Positions 43,616-50,473 of a stretch of 64,000 nucleotides of DNA are shown here, piece by piece. The DNA is from Pseudomonadales bacterium. Lineage in GTDB: Bacteria > Pseudomonadota > Gammaproteobacteria > Pseudomonadales > Halieaceae. The stretch lies in contig JACKNV010000010.1 of assembly GCA_024234735.1 (NCBI GenBank), forward strand, positions 1-64,000. Reading direction: 5' to 3'. Below the pieces are notes generated by a model that worked only from the letters and a program-made list of their open reading frames with translations, had not been told where the DNA came from and searched no databases. A program made the position numbers and the translations under genes. Positions within the stretch are counted from its first letter, which is position 1, and each line of letters opens with the position of its first letter.

Positions 43616-44455
43616 CTATCCGTTTCGTATAAAGTCGATACAGGCGCGATTGAACATGTCCTCATGTTCGACCATCACCCAGTGGCCGCATTCGCTCACC
43701 AGGATCAGGCGCAGGTGGCGCGTATTGCGGGCCAGGGCCATGATACCGTTGTCCGGCATCATTTGCTCGTCCAGGCCCCAGAAACCCAGCACCGGGCATT
43801 GCAATTCGTGCAGACGCCCGGTCAACACCGGCACCTGCATGGTCGCCATGACATGGCCGTTCATGATCTGCATGATCTGCATACGCTCCGCCACCAGTTC
43901 GTCGGTGGCGTAGCGGGGATCGTACATCAGGCCGGTGGCAAACAGATCCTTCATGACGTCGGCCGTCACCGGCTCGCCCGAGCCGAACACCTTGAACACC
44001 TTCTGCATGCCGGGCATCTGCTGATACTCATGCAGTTCGCTGAGCCCCCCGGGCGCCATCAGCACCAGCTTGTGCACCCTTTGCGGACACTCCAGGGCCA
44101 GGCCGATGGCGACCGCGCCTCCCAGGGAGTTTCCCACCAGGGTGCAGCGCTCCACCCCGGCGCAATCCAGGGTCTGGCGCACACACTCGACAAAAAAAGA
44201 CAGGGGGTGGTCGACATCGTCGGGCTTGTCGGAAAAGCCGTATCCGATAAGGTCGGGAATGATACAGCGATACCCCGCTGCCACAAGCGACGGGTAGTTG
44301 CCCTTGAAATTGCTGTAGCCACTGGCGCCGGGACCCGAGCCGTGCAGGAACACCACGACTTTCCCGGCCGGGTCGCCTTCATCCAGGTAGTGAATCCGAT
44401 AGCCGTTGGCGCACTGTGCGTAGCGCCCCTCGGGCAGGAGACCGATTGTTGCCAT
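43616..44455 (-). CDS. HsaD/BphD-like C-C bond hydrolase (alpha/beta hydrolase)
   Basis: 279 residues. Alpha/beta-hydrolase with the meta-cleavage-product hydrolase oxyanion segment HGSGPGASGYSNFKGN, nucleophile S110 in GNSLGG, acid in FWGLDEQM and histidine in CGHWVMVEH. This family hydrolyses ring-cleavage products of biphenyl, phenylpropionate or secosteroids. ATG at 44455 with GAGG upstream; the longer frame lacks the family start. It follows the HsaA-like gene by 25 bp. No ring-cleaving dioxygenase is seen in the window, so the substrate is unknown. Confidence 0.87.
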   Translation of the reverse strand: MATIGLLPEGRYAQCANGYRIHYLDEGDPAGKVVVFLHGSGPGASGYSNFKGNYPSLVAAGYRCIIPDLIGYGFSDKPDDVDHPLSFFVECVRQTLDCAGVERCTLVGNSLGGAVAIGLALECPQRVHKLVLMAPGGLSELHEYQQMPGMQKVFKVFGSGEPVTADVMKDLFATGLMYDPRYATDELVAERMQIMQIMNGHVMATMQVPVLTGRLHELQCPVLGFWGLDEQMMPDNGIMALARNTRHLRLILVSECGHWVMVEHEDMFNRACIDFIRNG

Positions 44456-44480
44456 GATGTTTCCTCGCTCCCGCCGGACG

Positions 44481-45713
44481 CTAGATTGCGAAATCCGTAT
44501 TCTCTTCACCGAACAGCATGCCGCCGAGATTGCTGGCGAATGGTGTCGAATGATTGGCCACGTGGGCCTGGCTGCAAAGGATGTCCAGGTGACGGTAAAG
44601 CAGTTCGCTGCCGATGCGAACACCGCCACTGCCGGCGGCCTTGAGCATCCTGCCGGACAGGGCCAGGCAGCGGTCGGCCACCACGGCGGAGTCGTAGCGA
44701 TAGCGCACCCTGTCCTCGACCGGGATCGGCTGGCCGGCGCGGCACAGGGCCATCATGTTCTCGAAGTTGCGATTCATGGTGGTTTTCATCTCGTCGATGG
44801 CGGTGCGCACCTCGGCGGCCAGGACCCGGGCAAAAGGGTCGTTTTTCATTTTGGCGGGGCCCACCTGGCGCGTCCTCGCCACCTTGATGTACTCCTCCAG
44901 GGCACCCTCGCAGGCGCCCAGGGTGGCGGTGCACACCGCGCGCACGAACACCTGCATAAACGGCATGCGGAACAGCGGTTCGGTGTTCACGGCATTGCCG
45001 GGGTTGTCACACAGGAAACCGTCCATCGACTTGTGGGTGCGATGCTCGGGGACGAACGCGTCTTCCACCACGATATCGTGGCTGCCAGTGCCCTGCAGGC
45101 CGACTACATCCCAGTTGTCCACGATCCGGTAGTCGCTGATCGGCACCAGGAAGGTCCGGTAATTCGCCATGTCGAACGGCGCTTCCGGAGTGGGTACCAC
45201 CGCGCCCAGGAACGCCCATTTACAGTGTTCGCTGCCGCTGGAAAAGCTCCAGCGGCCGCTGAGTCGATAACCTCCCTCCACCACCGTGACCTTGCCAACC
45301 GGCGCGTAGGAGGAGGAAATGAGTACCGTGGGATCGTCAGCCCACACATCCTGGGCCGCCTGGTCAGGAAACACGCCCAGTTGCCAGTTGTGCACCGCCA
45401 CCACGCCGAGCACCCAGGCGCTCGAGGTACAGTGCCTGGCGATCTCCAGGCCGATGTTGTAGAACACCTGGGGGTCCATGGCGTACCCGCCCCACCGGCG
45501 CGGCTGCAGGACTTTGAAAAAGCCGGCCTCGTGAAATTCCGCGATCGTCTCATCGGGCACCCGGCGCTCCCGGCGGCAGCGTTCGGCCCGCTGCCGCAGC
45601 GCCGGGCCCATGGCCCGCGCCGCCTCCAGCAACTGCCGGGCGCGGGGGCTGTCCAGCCCGCACTGGTCACTATCGGAAGACATCTCTAGTTGCTCTGCAC
45701 TGCTACTGGCCAT
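44481..45713 (-). CDS. HsaA-like flavin-dependent monooxygenase (acyl-CoA dehydrogenase fold)
   Basis: 410 residues. Segments GFFKVLQPRRWGGYAMDP, VHNWQLGVFP, ISSSYAPVG, SGRWSFSSGSEH and VVGLQGTGSHDIVVEDAFVP match the oxygenase component of HsaA-type two-component phenol hydroxylases (3-HSA hydroxylase of steroid catabolism) more closely than acyl-CoA dehydrogenases; the dehydrogenase catalytic glutamate is not evident. These enzymes need FMNH2/FADH2 from a partner reductase (HsaB), not seen here. ATG at 45713 with AGGAGA upstream. First gene of a minus-strand unit with the HsaD-like and aldo/keto reductase genes. Confidence 0.85.
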   Translation of the reverse strand: MASSSAEQLEMSSDSDQCGLDSPRARQLLEAARAMGPALRQRAERCRRERRVPDETIAEFHEAGFFKVLQPRRWGGYAMDPQVFYNIGLEIARHCTSSAWVLGVVAVHNWQLGVFPDQAAQDVWADDPTVLISSSYAPVGKVTVVEGGYRLSGRWSFSSGSEHCKWAFLGAVVPTPEAPFDMANYRTFLVPISDYRIVDNWDVVGLQGTGSHDIVVEDAFVPEHRTHKSMDGFLCDNPGNAVNTEPLFRMPFMQVFVRAVCTATLGACEGALEEYIKVARTRQVGPAKMKNDPFARVLAAEVRTAIDEMKTTMNRNFENMMALCRAGQPIPVEDRVRYRYDSAVVADRCLALSGRMLKAAGSGGVRIGSELLYRHLDILCSQAHVANHSTPFASNLGGMLFGEENTDFAI

Positions 45714-45732
45714 CGCGCTCTCCTGGTGTGCT

Positions 45733-45763
45733 GTTATAGTCGCAGGTGCTACCTGCTTGCCAA
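45733..45763 (-). promoter_or_regulatory. Candidate MerR-type promoter of the HsaA-like operon
   Basis: Minus strand: TTGGCA (45758-45763), a 19-bp spacer and TATAAC (45733-45738). The spacer holds a perfect dyad GCAGGT-AGC-ACCTGC (45742-45756) centred within 1 bp of the spacer middle. Overlong spacers with a central dyad are the hallmark of promoters activated by MerR-family regulators through DNA distortion. No merR gene lies in the window. Confidence 0.5.
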
Positions 45764-45829
45764 GAACCTGGCGCCTATCTAACCCCGGGGCCAGCCCGGT
45801 GCGCATCCTTCATTTGGGGTATCGATACT

Positions 45830-45884
45830 ATTCCACCACTACTCCACCACTACTCCACCACTACTCCACCACTACTCCACCACG
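45830..45884. repeat. 11-bp tandem repeat, five copies, across an SDR stop codon
   Basis: Unit ACTCCACCACT (minus strand AGTGGTGGAGT): copies at 45830-45840 (one mismatch), 45841-45851, 45852-45862, 45863-45873 and 45874-45884 (last base differs). On the minus strand each unit contains GTGGAGTAG, and the SDR stop is the TAG at 45872-45874. The array looks like repeated duplication of the gene's last codons; because 11 is not a multiple of three, each extra copy shifts frame. Confidence 0.9.
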
Positions 45885-46735
45885 GCATCGCCGAACTCGG
45901 TCGGCTCGCCGAATAGCAGCCGCGGCGATGCCGGCTGGCGCCCGCCGGTATCCAGCACGCCGTAATGCTGCGCCAGTTCGGCCGCGACCCACACCCGGCC
46001 ACTCCTGGCCATCAGCTCCGGGTCGCGCGCCAGCGCATCGATGACGCGGCCGGCAAACTGCGGGGACTCGGTGTGATCGCGCATGCCGGCGTATTTGTCC
46101 GGTTCCGCCGCGAACACCCTGAGGGTGCGTTCGGTCGCCAGCAGGCCCAGCCACAGGGATACCACCGCTACCTGGTGCGACCGGAAGTCGACAGCCATGT
46201 CATGGGCCATTTTGTCCACCGCGGCCTTGCCCGCGCCGTAGGCGGGCCCGTGCATGTAGATACGCCCGCCAAAGGACGAGGTATTGACGATCAGGCCCTC
46301 GCCATTGGCCAGCAGCAGGGGGGCAGCAAACCAGCTGGCCGTGTAGTGGGAGCGCAGGCCGACGTCGAGCATGTCGACCAGTTCCAGCGGCTTCTCCCAG
46401 AAAGGCCCGGTATCGGTCAGCGCATCGGGAATACAGGTGGCGTTGTTGACCAGGATATCCAGCCGCCCCTGCTCGTCAGCCACCTGCTCGAACAGACGCC
46501 TGGTGGCCGCGTCATCGGCATGATCACAGGCCACCGCAATACCCTTGCCGCCGGCCGCAGTCACCGCCGCCGCGGTAGAAGACACCGTGCCGGGCAGCGG
46601 CGCATCGCCCTCCCGCAGGGTGCGCCCGGTCACGTACACTGTCGCCCCGCTGGCCCCCAGCGCCTCGGCAATACCCTTACCCGCACCGCGGCTGGCGCCT
46701 GTGACGACGGCTACCCGATCTGCCCGCAAGCCCAT
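45872..46735 (-). CDS. SDR family oxidoreductase (DHRS1-like)
   Basis: 287 residues. Cofactor motif TGASRGAGKGI, NNAT in place of NNAG, catalytic serine in NTSSFGG and tyrosine/lysine in AYGAGKAAVDKMAHDMA. The insert GPFWEKPLELVDMLDVGLRSHY and the long C-terminal part resemble the DHRS1-like subgroup. Excellent ribosome site AAAGGAG before ATG. Same strand as the HsaA-like gene but separated by 158 bp with the repeat array and a promoter, so probably a separate transcript or read-through. Substrate unknown. Confidence 0.88.
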   Translation of the reverse strand: MGLRADRVAVVTGASRGAGKGIAEALGASGATVYVTGRTLREGDAPLPGTVSSTAAAVTAAGGKGIAVACDHADDAATRRLFEQVADEQGRLDILVNNATCIPDALTDTGPFWEKPLELVDMLDVGLRSHYTASWFAAPLLLANGEGLIVNTSSFGGRIYMHGPAYGAGKAAVDKMAHDMAVDFRSHQVAVVSLWLGLLATERTLRVFAAEPDKYAGMRDHTESPQFAGRVIDALARDPELMARSGRVWVAAELAQHYGVLDTGGRQPASPRLLFGEPTEFGDAVVE

Positions 46736-46774
46736 TGCTTCGCTCCTTTACCCACTGTCCGCGCTTCATTATGA

Positions 46775-47650
46775 TTGCCGCGTGCCGTAAGCACCACCGT
46801 TGAAGCTCAGCGACCCGCCGAGGAAATGCCCATACCCGCCTCTACCCAGTCAGACCTCACAGGCGTCACCGGTCGCACCACTTCCCGGCTGCGATGCCTG
46901 GTGGGCAGCCTGGCCGCTGCCGTTGCGCTGCAGGCCGTCGCCAGCCAGGATGACCCCGGCAATCCCGCGCCGACGGCTGCCGCCGACCGGCGCGAAATCG
47001 TCTCTGCCACCAGCCCCGCGTGGCTGCGGGCGGTGGGCAAGCTGCAGGTACCCGGTAGCCGCTACCGCGACGGCCAGCGCCGCCACGTTCAGGAGAACTG
47101 CAGTGCCACGCTGGTTGCGGGCGCTGACCGCCCCCGGGCGGATATCATCGTCACCGCATGGCACTGCCTGGCGGACTACAGCGACCTGAGCAGGCCGATC
47201 ACCTTTACCCTGCAGCCGAACCCGGGCGCGCCGATAGAGCGCCAGGCCTACCGCCTGGCCGACGGCGGCGGCATGCACGCCGACTGGGCGATCCTGCGCC
47301 TGTACCGGCCGGTTGACTCGCGTGAGGTCGCGGCGCTGGGGATACATCCGCAGCGTGCCGACGCTGGCCGTGCCATCAGCATGGCCGGGTATTCCCGCGA
47401 CGCGGGCAAGGGCGCGGCCGGGAGCCGCCTGACCTTCGATCGCAACTGCCGGATTACCGGTCAGGCGACGGCATCCAGCGACAGCGACTGCGTTGCCTAC
47501 AGGGGGGCGTCCGGGGGGGCTGTGGTGCAATTTTCGGTGGAGGGAGCGGCCCTGTTCAGTGGCGTGGTATCGGCTGGCAACGGCGCAGGGCTCAGCACCT
47601 TCGTGCCGGTGGCAGGCTTTCGCAGCGAACTCGCCCGCCACCTCAGGTAA
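46775..47650 (+). CDS. Exported trypsin-like serine protease
   Basis: Up to 291 residues. A hydrophobic segment (about 40-56, CLVGSLAAAVALQAVAS) looks like a late signal peptide or anchor. Catalytic triad H130 (VTAWHC), D170 (HADWAILRL) and S247 (GASGGAVV), with four cysteines (109, 131, 225, 239) that could form two disulfides as in S1 proteases. The start is unclear: TTG at 46775 is the longest; ATG at 46826 has GAGG too close. Stand-alone between an SDR gene and trhO. Substrate unknown. Confidence 0.8.
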   Translation: MPRAVSTTVEAQRPAEEMPIPASTQSDLTGVTGRTTSRLRCLVGSLAAAVALQAVASQDDPGNPAPTAAADRREIVSATSPAWLRAVGKLQVPGSRYRDGQRRHVQENCSATLVAGADRPRADIIVTAWHCLADYSDLSRPITFTLQPNPGAPIERQAYRLADGGGMHADWAILRLYRPVDSREVAALGIHPQRADAGRAISMAGYSRDAGKGAAGSRLTFDRNCRITGQATASSDSDCVAYRGASGGAVVQFSVEGAALFSGVVSAGNGAGLSTFVPVAGFRSELARHLR

Positions 47651-47668
47651 CGGGCGGCGCGCCCGCTC

Positions 47669-48607
47669 TCAGGCCTCGACCTGCTGCCTGGCCGGAGGCG
47701 CCGCGCCCACGTGGCTTTCACCGCGCTCGCGGGCCAACTCCACCTGTTTCTGGCGCTCGCGAAAACGCGCCTGCTGCTCGTCGCTGAGGGTATCGTAGCA
47801 ACCCGGACAACACACGCCTTTCTGGTATTTTTCCGAGAGCTTGTCCTGCTCGGTGATGGGATGCCGGCAACCATAACACTGGTCGTACTGCCCTTTCTCG
47901 AGACGGTGGTTGACCGCCACCCGGTTGTCGAAGACAAAGCATTCCCCCTGCCAGGTACTCTCCTCCTCCGGCACCTCCTCGAGGTATTTGAGGATGCCCC
48001 CCTGCAGGTGATAGACCTCCTCGAAGCCCTCCTGCAGCATGAAGGCAGATGCTTTCTCGCAGCGGATACCACCGGTGCAGAACATGGCAACCTTGCGGTG
48101 CTTTCCCGGGTCCAGTCTGGTGCGCACGTACTCGGGAAACTCGCGGAAACTCGTGGTACAGGGGTCGATAGCGCCGCGAAACGTGCCGATGCCGTATTCG
48201 TAGGCATTGCGGGTGTCGATCAGCAACACGTCCGGGTCGTTCACCAGCCGGTTCCAGTCCCTGGGCCGGACGTAGGTACCCACCCGCTGGTTGGGATCGA
48301 TATCCGGCACCCCCATGGTGACGATCTCCCTCTTGAGTTTCACCTTCATGCGATAAAAAGGCATGGCCGCGTCCAGCGACTCCTTGTGCTCCAGGTCGGC
48401 CAGCCGCGGGTCGGCCCTGAGGTAGGCCAGCACCTCGTCGATGGCCTCGCGGCTGCCGGCGATGGTGCCGTTGATGCCTTCGCGCGCCAGCAGCAGTGTG
48501 CCCCGGGTTCCCGCCGCCAGGCAGCGGTCCAGCAGCGGCTCGCGCAACTGGTGAAAATCCTCCAGCGATACAAATTTGTACAGTGCTGCAACAACTACAT
48601 CCGTCAT
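47669..48607 (-). CDS. trhO: tRNA uridine(34) hydroxylase TrhO (rhodanese-related)
   Basis: Oxygen-dependent enzyme making 5-hydroxyuridine at tRNA position 34. 312 residues: N-terminal acylphosphatase-like domain (LLLAREGINGTIAGS), rhodanese domain with active-site loop CTGGIRCEKAS (C177, C183), and a C-terminal CxxC zinc-like region (CYGCRHP, CCPGCYD). ATG at 48607 with GGTGGAG upstream. 13 bp after bolA, so probably cotranscribed. Confidence 0.94.
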   Translation of the reverse strand: MTDVVVAALYKFVSLEDFHQLREPLLDRCLAAGTRGTLLLAREGINGTIAGSREAIDEVLAYLRADPRLADLEHKESLDAAMPFYRMKVKLKREIVTMGVPDIDPNQRVGTYVRPRDWNRLVNDPDVLLIDTRNAYEYGIGTFRGAIDPCTTSFREFPEYVRTRLDPGKHRKVAMFCTGGIRCEKASAFMLQEGFEEVYHLQGGILKYLEEVPEEESTWQGECFVFDNRVAVNHRLEKGQYDQCYGCRHPITEQDKLSEKYQKGVCCPGCYDTLSDEQQARFRERQKQVELARERGESHVGAAPPARQQVEA

Positions 48608-48620
48608 CTCGTTCTCCACC

Positions 48621-48941
48621 TCAGCTTCCCGCCCTGCTGCCACCACGGCACTCGGGAGAATCGGGAGCGGATTCCTGCCGCGCGCGCCACTCCTCAAGGG
48701 TATAGGTATGCAACGCGAGGGCGTGTACCGGCCCCGCCAGCAAATCAGCGAGCGCCCCATAAACCCGCTGGTGGCGCGCCACCTTGCGCAAGCCGTGAAA
48801 ATCCTCGCTCACCAGGGTGACCTTGAAATGCGTTTCCGAATTGGGCGGTACACTGTGCTGGTGGCTTTCGTTGAGGACCTGCAGGTACGCCGGCGAAAAG
48901 TCACTGCCCAGGCGCTGTTCAATATCCTGCTGTACCGTCAT
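48621..48941 (-). CDS. bolA: BolA family protein
   Basis: 106 residues. The core is SHQHSVPPNSETHFKVTLVSEDFHGLRKVARHQRVYGAL, with the histidines and the FxG-x-x-x-V-x-RHQ-x-V signature of BolA, which partners monothiol glutaredoxins in Fe-S traffic and affects cell shape and biofilm. ATG at 48941 has GGGGAG 6 bp upstream; a GTG 3 bp earlier is in frame. The Ser/Pro-rich tail is variable in the family. Confidence 0.93.
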   Translation of the reverse strand: MTVQQDIEQRLGSDFSPAYLQVLNESHQHSVPPNSETHFKVTLVSEDFHGLRKVARHQRVYGALADLLAGPVHALALHTYTLEEWRARQESAPDSPECRGGSRAGS

Positions 48942-48968
48942 CACTATCTCCCCGAAAAAAGGGCGGAC

Positions 48969-48974
48969 ATTATA
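48969..48974 (-). promoter_or_regulatory. Consensus -10 upstream of bolA
   Basis: Minus-strand TATAAT about 30 bp before the bolA ATG, with no recognisable -35 at 16-18 bp. Some bolA genes are transcribed by sigma-S, which tolerates poor -35 elements; that link is inference. Confidence 0.35.
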
Positions 48975-49077
48975 ACCGAGGCGGACCTGTGGCGACAGCG
49001 CACCCCGGGGAGTTCCGCCGCAAGACCGGCACGGGCATTTTGCGTATACTTCGGGTATACAGTCGGGGGGGCTGATT

Positions 49078-49893
49078 ATGGCTACAGGCTATAACGTGTA
49101 TTTCTCGGGGCAGGTGCTGGCGGGCGAGGAGCCGGCCGAGGTGCGCCGTCGCCTCGGGCAATTGTTCAAAGCCGATGAGGCGACTCTGGACAAACTGTTC
49201 AGTGGTAAGGCCCAACTGGTAAAACGCAACTGCGACAAGGCCACCGCCCTGAAGTACAAACAGGCCATGGAGCAGGCCGGTGCGGCCCCACTGATCAAGG
49301 CGATTGCGGCCGAACCGGCGGCAGCGGAGCAGGCACCCGCCGCCAAACTCACCGCCGCACAGCGTATCGCCATGCTGGCGAACGCCCCCGACGTGGGGCG
49401 CCCCGACGCGGACCGTCAGACGGCGGAAAACCGCGTGCAAGCTGCAACGACGGGCGACACCCAGAGGGGCACCTTCGGCATCCTGCCCGCCGGCAGCGAC
49501 GTACTGCGCCCCGAGGAGCGCCAGGGGCCAGCAAGCCCCGCGGTCACGGCCCCGGACCTGGAGGTGGGTGCCGGGGGCGAACGCCTCTCCGCCGTTCCGC
49601 CCGCAGCGCCGCCCGCTCCCGACACCAGCCACCTCAGCGCCGCGCCGGTGGGCGCAACCCTGCCCACCCTGCCGGCCACCGCCGAACCAGTTTCCCCCGA
49701 TACCAGCGCGCTGCACCTGGCGCCCGAGGGCACCGACTTCTCGGATTGCGCCGCTGTGCCACCAGCCGCCCCGAATCTCGACCTGGCCGGCATCGAGCTG
49801 GCGCCACCGGGCGCGGACGTACTGGAAGCGCGCTATCGCGCGCGCCACGATCAGCCGCCACCATCCACCGGGCACCTGGCACTGGATGGCTGA
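49078..49893 (+). CDS. Hypothetical Ala/Pro-rich protein
   Basis: 271 residues. The N-terminal 75 residues (MATGYNVYFSGQVLAGEEPAEV, then VRRRLGQLFKADEATLDKLFSGKAQLV) look like a small folded alpha/beta domain seen in gammaproteobacterial proteins of unknown function. The rest is disordered, Ala/Pro-rich, with three loose repeats of a LPAGSDVLRP / LAPEGTDFSDC / LAPPGADVLEA type (near 140, 215 and 245). No signal peptide or transmembrane helix. Extended G-tract before ATG; GTATAC occurs twice at 49044-49061, near a TATACT that may be a -10. It overlaps the RDD gene by 8 bp, implying a shared process. Confidence 0.75.
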   Translation: MATGYNVYFSGQVLAGEEPAEVRRRLGQLFKADEATLDKLFSGKAQLVKRNCDKATALKYKQAMEQAGAAPLIKAIAAEPAAAEQAPAAKLTAAQRIAMLANAPDVGRPDADRQTAENRVQAATTGDTQRGTFGILPAGSDVLRPEERQGPASPAVTAPDLEVGAGGERLSAVPPAAPPAPDTSHLSAAPVGATLPTLPATAEPVSPDTSALHLAPEGTDFSDCAAVPPAAPNLDLAGIELAPPGADVLEARYRARHDQPPPSTGHLALDG

Positions 49894-50398
49894 CCCCCTC
49901 GAACCGCCGCGCCCGGCGCTGCCGCGCCGCCTCGCCGCCATGATCTACGACATCCTGCTGGTCCTGCCGCTGGTGATGGTAAGCGTGGCCCTGGTCATGG
50001 GCCTGCGCAGCCTGCTGGGGTTCGGCCCCTCCGCGGAGGGTATCGTACGCCTGAATCCCCACCTGGTGCAGTTGCTTGCAGGCTTGACCGTGATGGCGTT
50101 CTTTTGCTGGTTCTGGCTCAAGAACGGCCAGACCCTGGGTATGCAGGCCTGGCGCATCAAGCTGGTCGATTTTGGTGGCGGGCCGCCGTCGTTGCGCCAG
50201 CTCATTATCCGCTGCCTGGGAGCCACCCTCTCCACGGCCTGCCTGGGCCTCGGCTTCCTCTGGTGCCTGGTGGATCGCAAGCGCCGCTACTGGCACGACT
50301 ACCTGTCCTCGACAGAGCTGGTATTGCTGCCCAAAAAAGGCAGTGACGCCAGCGTCGAGCCCCCGGGCGCGCCCCCCGCAAAAACAGCGACGCGCTAA
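49886..50398 (+). CDS. RDD-family membrane protein
   Basis: 170 residues. N-terminal PALPRRLAAMIYDILLVLPLV carries the R...D residues that name the family, followed by three or four transmembrane helices (about 19-40, 58-78, 100-122) and the WHDYLSSTELVLL end typical of RDD proteins. ATG inside the 3' end of the upstream gene (8-bp overlap), so translation is coupled. Some RDD proteins are ion antiporters; no function can be assigned here. Confidence 0.85.
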   Translation: MADPLEPPRPALPRRLAAMIYDILLVLPLVMVSVALVMGLRSLLGFGPSAEGIVRLNPHLVQLLAGLTVMAFFCWFWLKNGQTLGMQAWRIKLVDFGGGPPSLRQLIIRCLGATLSTACLGLGFLWCLVDRKRRYWHDYLSSTELVLLPKKGSDASVEPPGAPPAKTATR

Positions 50399-50414
50399 TT
50401 CTCTACCCCCACTG

Positions 50415-50443
50415 TTCAGTTTATCCGCCTATCGTCATACACT
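50415..50443 (+). promoter_or_regulatory. Possible pepA promoter
   Basis: TTCAGT (50415-50420), 17-bp spacer, TACACT (50438-50443), about 30 bp before the pepA ATG. Both hexamers are moderate matches. Confidence 0.35.
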
Positions 50444-50473
50444 TGGCGGTTTGCAACCAGCCGGGGACCCGCA

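Noticed and set aside
44481..45713. Acyl-CoA dehydrogenase
   Set aside because: The fold is shared, but the segments SSSYAPVG, VHNW and GLQGTGSHD match HsaA-type monooxygenases, and the dehydrogenase catalytic base was not found.
45830..45884. Short direct repeats as a CRISPR array
   Set aside because: The 11-bp units are contiguous without spacers, too short for CRISPR repeats, and no cas genes are in the window.
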